Assembly: GCA_965242605.1 (NCBI GenBank)
Contig: CBDESS010000003.1
Span: 124,001 to 188,000 of the forward strand
Length of the DNA: 64,000 nt
From: JAAXHF01 sp965242605
Lineage (GTDB): Bacteria; Desulfobacterota; Binatia; Bin18
Reading direction: 5' to 3'
Positions within the stretch are counted from its first letter, which is position 1. The number at the start of each line of letters is the position of its first letter. The notes under the pieces are model-generated. The model saw only the letters and a list, made by a program, of their open reading frames with translations, was not told where the DNA came from and ran no database searches. The position numbers and the translations under genes were made by a program. Positions 63,335 to 64,000 of the stretch are shown here, one piece after another.

Positions 63335-63995
63335 CCCCTTGGGCCCGGCCAGCCCATTCAATTGGGTCCGCGGAGCACATGAGGTGCAAACCGAGTATGC
63401 CCGGCTGGCCACGTCCAGCCCGTTCCAGGTAGTCCGCGACTATCTGTCAGGGGCAACGACGACCGTGCCTAGTGTGGACGACATCATGGAAGAGGGGGTG
63501 CAGCTACGCCGCCAGAGGTACATTGATTGGAGGGGCAGGAATTTTTGGAAATACCGCCGGCCGCCGACCTGCTCACCGCGTCGGGGAGGAGAGTCCTGGC
63601 GGACGATACTAGGGACGTACTTTGTCAGGTGCTTCCCAGGTGACACCAGTGAGGGCATCTTGTGCAGCAACCATGACGCACACCGGGGCTTTCACCTGCA
63701 TTGCACGGATCATCTGGGTCTGACCCCACGAGCCCCTATACTTCCGCCGACGCACCAACGCCCCTATAACCCGCTTGACCCCGATGATCGCCCCTATGGC
63801 ACGCGCAGCCTGTGCGGTTTCCACGACAGAGAGGACTACTATGCTTATGACCAGTATGACGCATTCCGGGTCTTCAGAGATTATACGGATGGGTGCCGGG
63901 ATAGCTTCCCGAGCAGAGCGGAAATAGTCGCAGAGGCTCAATACTGGTGTAAGCAGACAGAGGGGAAGTTGTCTTATCGGTTTTTTCCCCTTTGA
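63246..63995 (+). CDS. Secreted Cys-rich protein of unknown function
   Basis: 249 residues. Signal peptide MRTTLLILMMVVFHTTPAFG with a cleavage site after FGQ. The mature part is rich in aromatic and charged residues, with seven Cys (RCFPG, ILCSNHD, LHCTDH, SLCGFH, DGCRDS among them) and Pro/Arg-rich loops. No family recognised. The Cys content suggests disulphides in the periplasm or outside. Complete within the window, last gene. Confidence 0.7.
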   Translation: MRTTLLILMMVVFHTTPAFGQTATSTGPIDPLGPASPFNWVRGAHEVQTEYARLATSSPFQVVRDYLSGATTTVPSVDDIMEEGVQLRRQRYIDWRGRNFWKYRRPPTCSPRRGGESWRTILGTYFVRCFPGDTSEGILCSNHDAHRGFHLHCTDHLGLTPRAPILPPTHQRPYNPLDPDDRPYGTRSLCGFHDREDYYAYDQYDAFRVFRDYTDGCRDSFPSRAEIVAEAQYWCKQTEGKLSYRFFPL

Positions 63996-64000
63996 CAGGG

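Overview
The window is GC-rich bacterial DNA from an unnamed, probably uncultured, organism. The gene content is dominated by acyl-CoA and xenobiotic-type metabolism: CaiB/BaiF CoA-transferases, acyl-CoA dehydrogenases, luciferase-like flavin monooxygenases, an FAA hydrolase, a PRISE-type reductase, an EthD protein and an acyl-CoA carboxylase. This resembles the genomes of Tectomicrobia/Entotheonella-like or deltaproteobacteria-derived soil and marine lineages. That placement is inference from gene style only; no rRNA or tRNA gene was found.

Layout. 0-12.7 kb: catabolic enzymes with scattered toxin-antitoxin (TA) debris, including a hicAB pair whose hicA is broken by an 11-bp tandem duplication. 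12.75-15.9 kb: a run of decayed genes (flavin monooxygenase, sulfotransferase, GPP34-P450 fusion, Rieske fragment, small partner gene). 16-31 kb: intact metabolic genes, including an acyl-CoA carboxylase operon (beta subunit, biotin carboxylase, biotin carrier) that ends in an unusual ThyX-like protein.

31.8-48.5 kb is a defence and TA island. It holds a HigBA-like pair whose antitoxin is split by about 1.49 kb flanked by 92-bp direct repeats. Inside that insert are an HsdR fragment, VapBC fragments, a DUF5678 protein and a retropepsin-like protease. Next come an XRE-ImmA/IrrE gene with a frameshifted PIN gene, then a 1347-residue protein joining a HigA-like HTH, a PD-(D/E)XK-like nuclease and a very long helical tail. 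A dismantled type I R-M locus (hsdS, a small membrane protein, 5'-truncated hsdM) follows. The island ends with a type II-C CRISPR-Cas locus: a divergent tracrRNA, cas9, cas1, cas2 and an array of 13 repeats. cas9 is frameshifted by an exact 49-bp tandem duplication; removing one copy restores a Cas9 of about 1072 residues with all catalytic motifs. The tracrRNA and the repeats are both read from the minus strand and resemble the Parvibaculum type II-C RNAs.

48.5-64 kb returns to metabolism: SDR, aldo/keto reductase, CoA-transferase and CoA-ester lyase in one operon-like run; a Crp/Fnr regulator and a phasin-like gene that share a palindromic site; neutral-lipid and polyester genes (WS/DGAT-like, PHB-depolymerase-like); argC-type reductase; msrB; GST; and a secreted Cys-rich protein.

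A theme across the window is gene inactivation by exact short duplications (cas9, hicA, the HigA-like antitoxin, a spacer unit). These are potentially reversible, or could be assembly or amplification artefacts; raw reads would decide.
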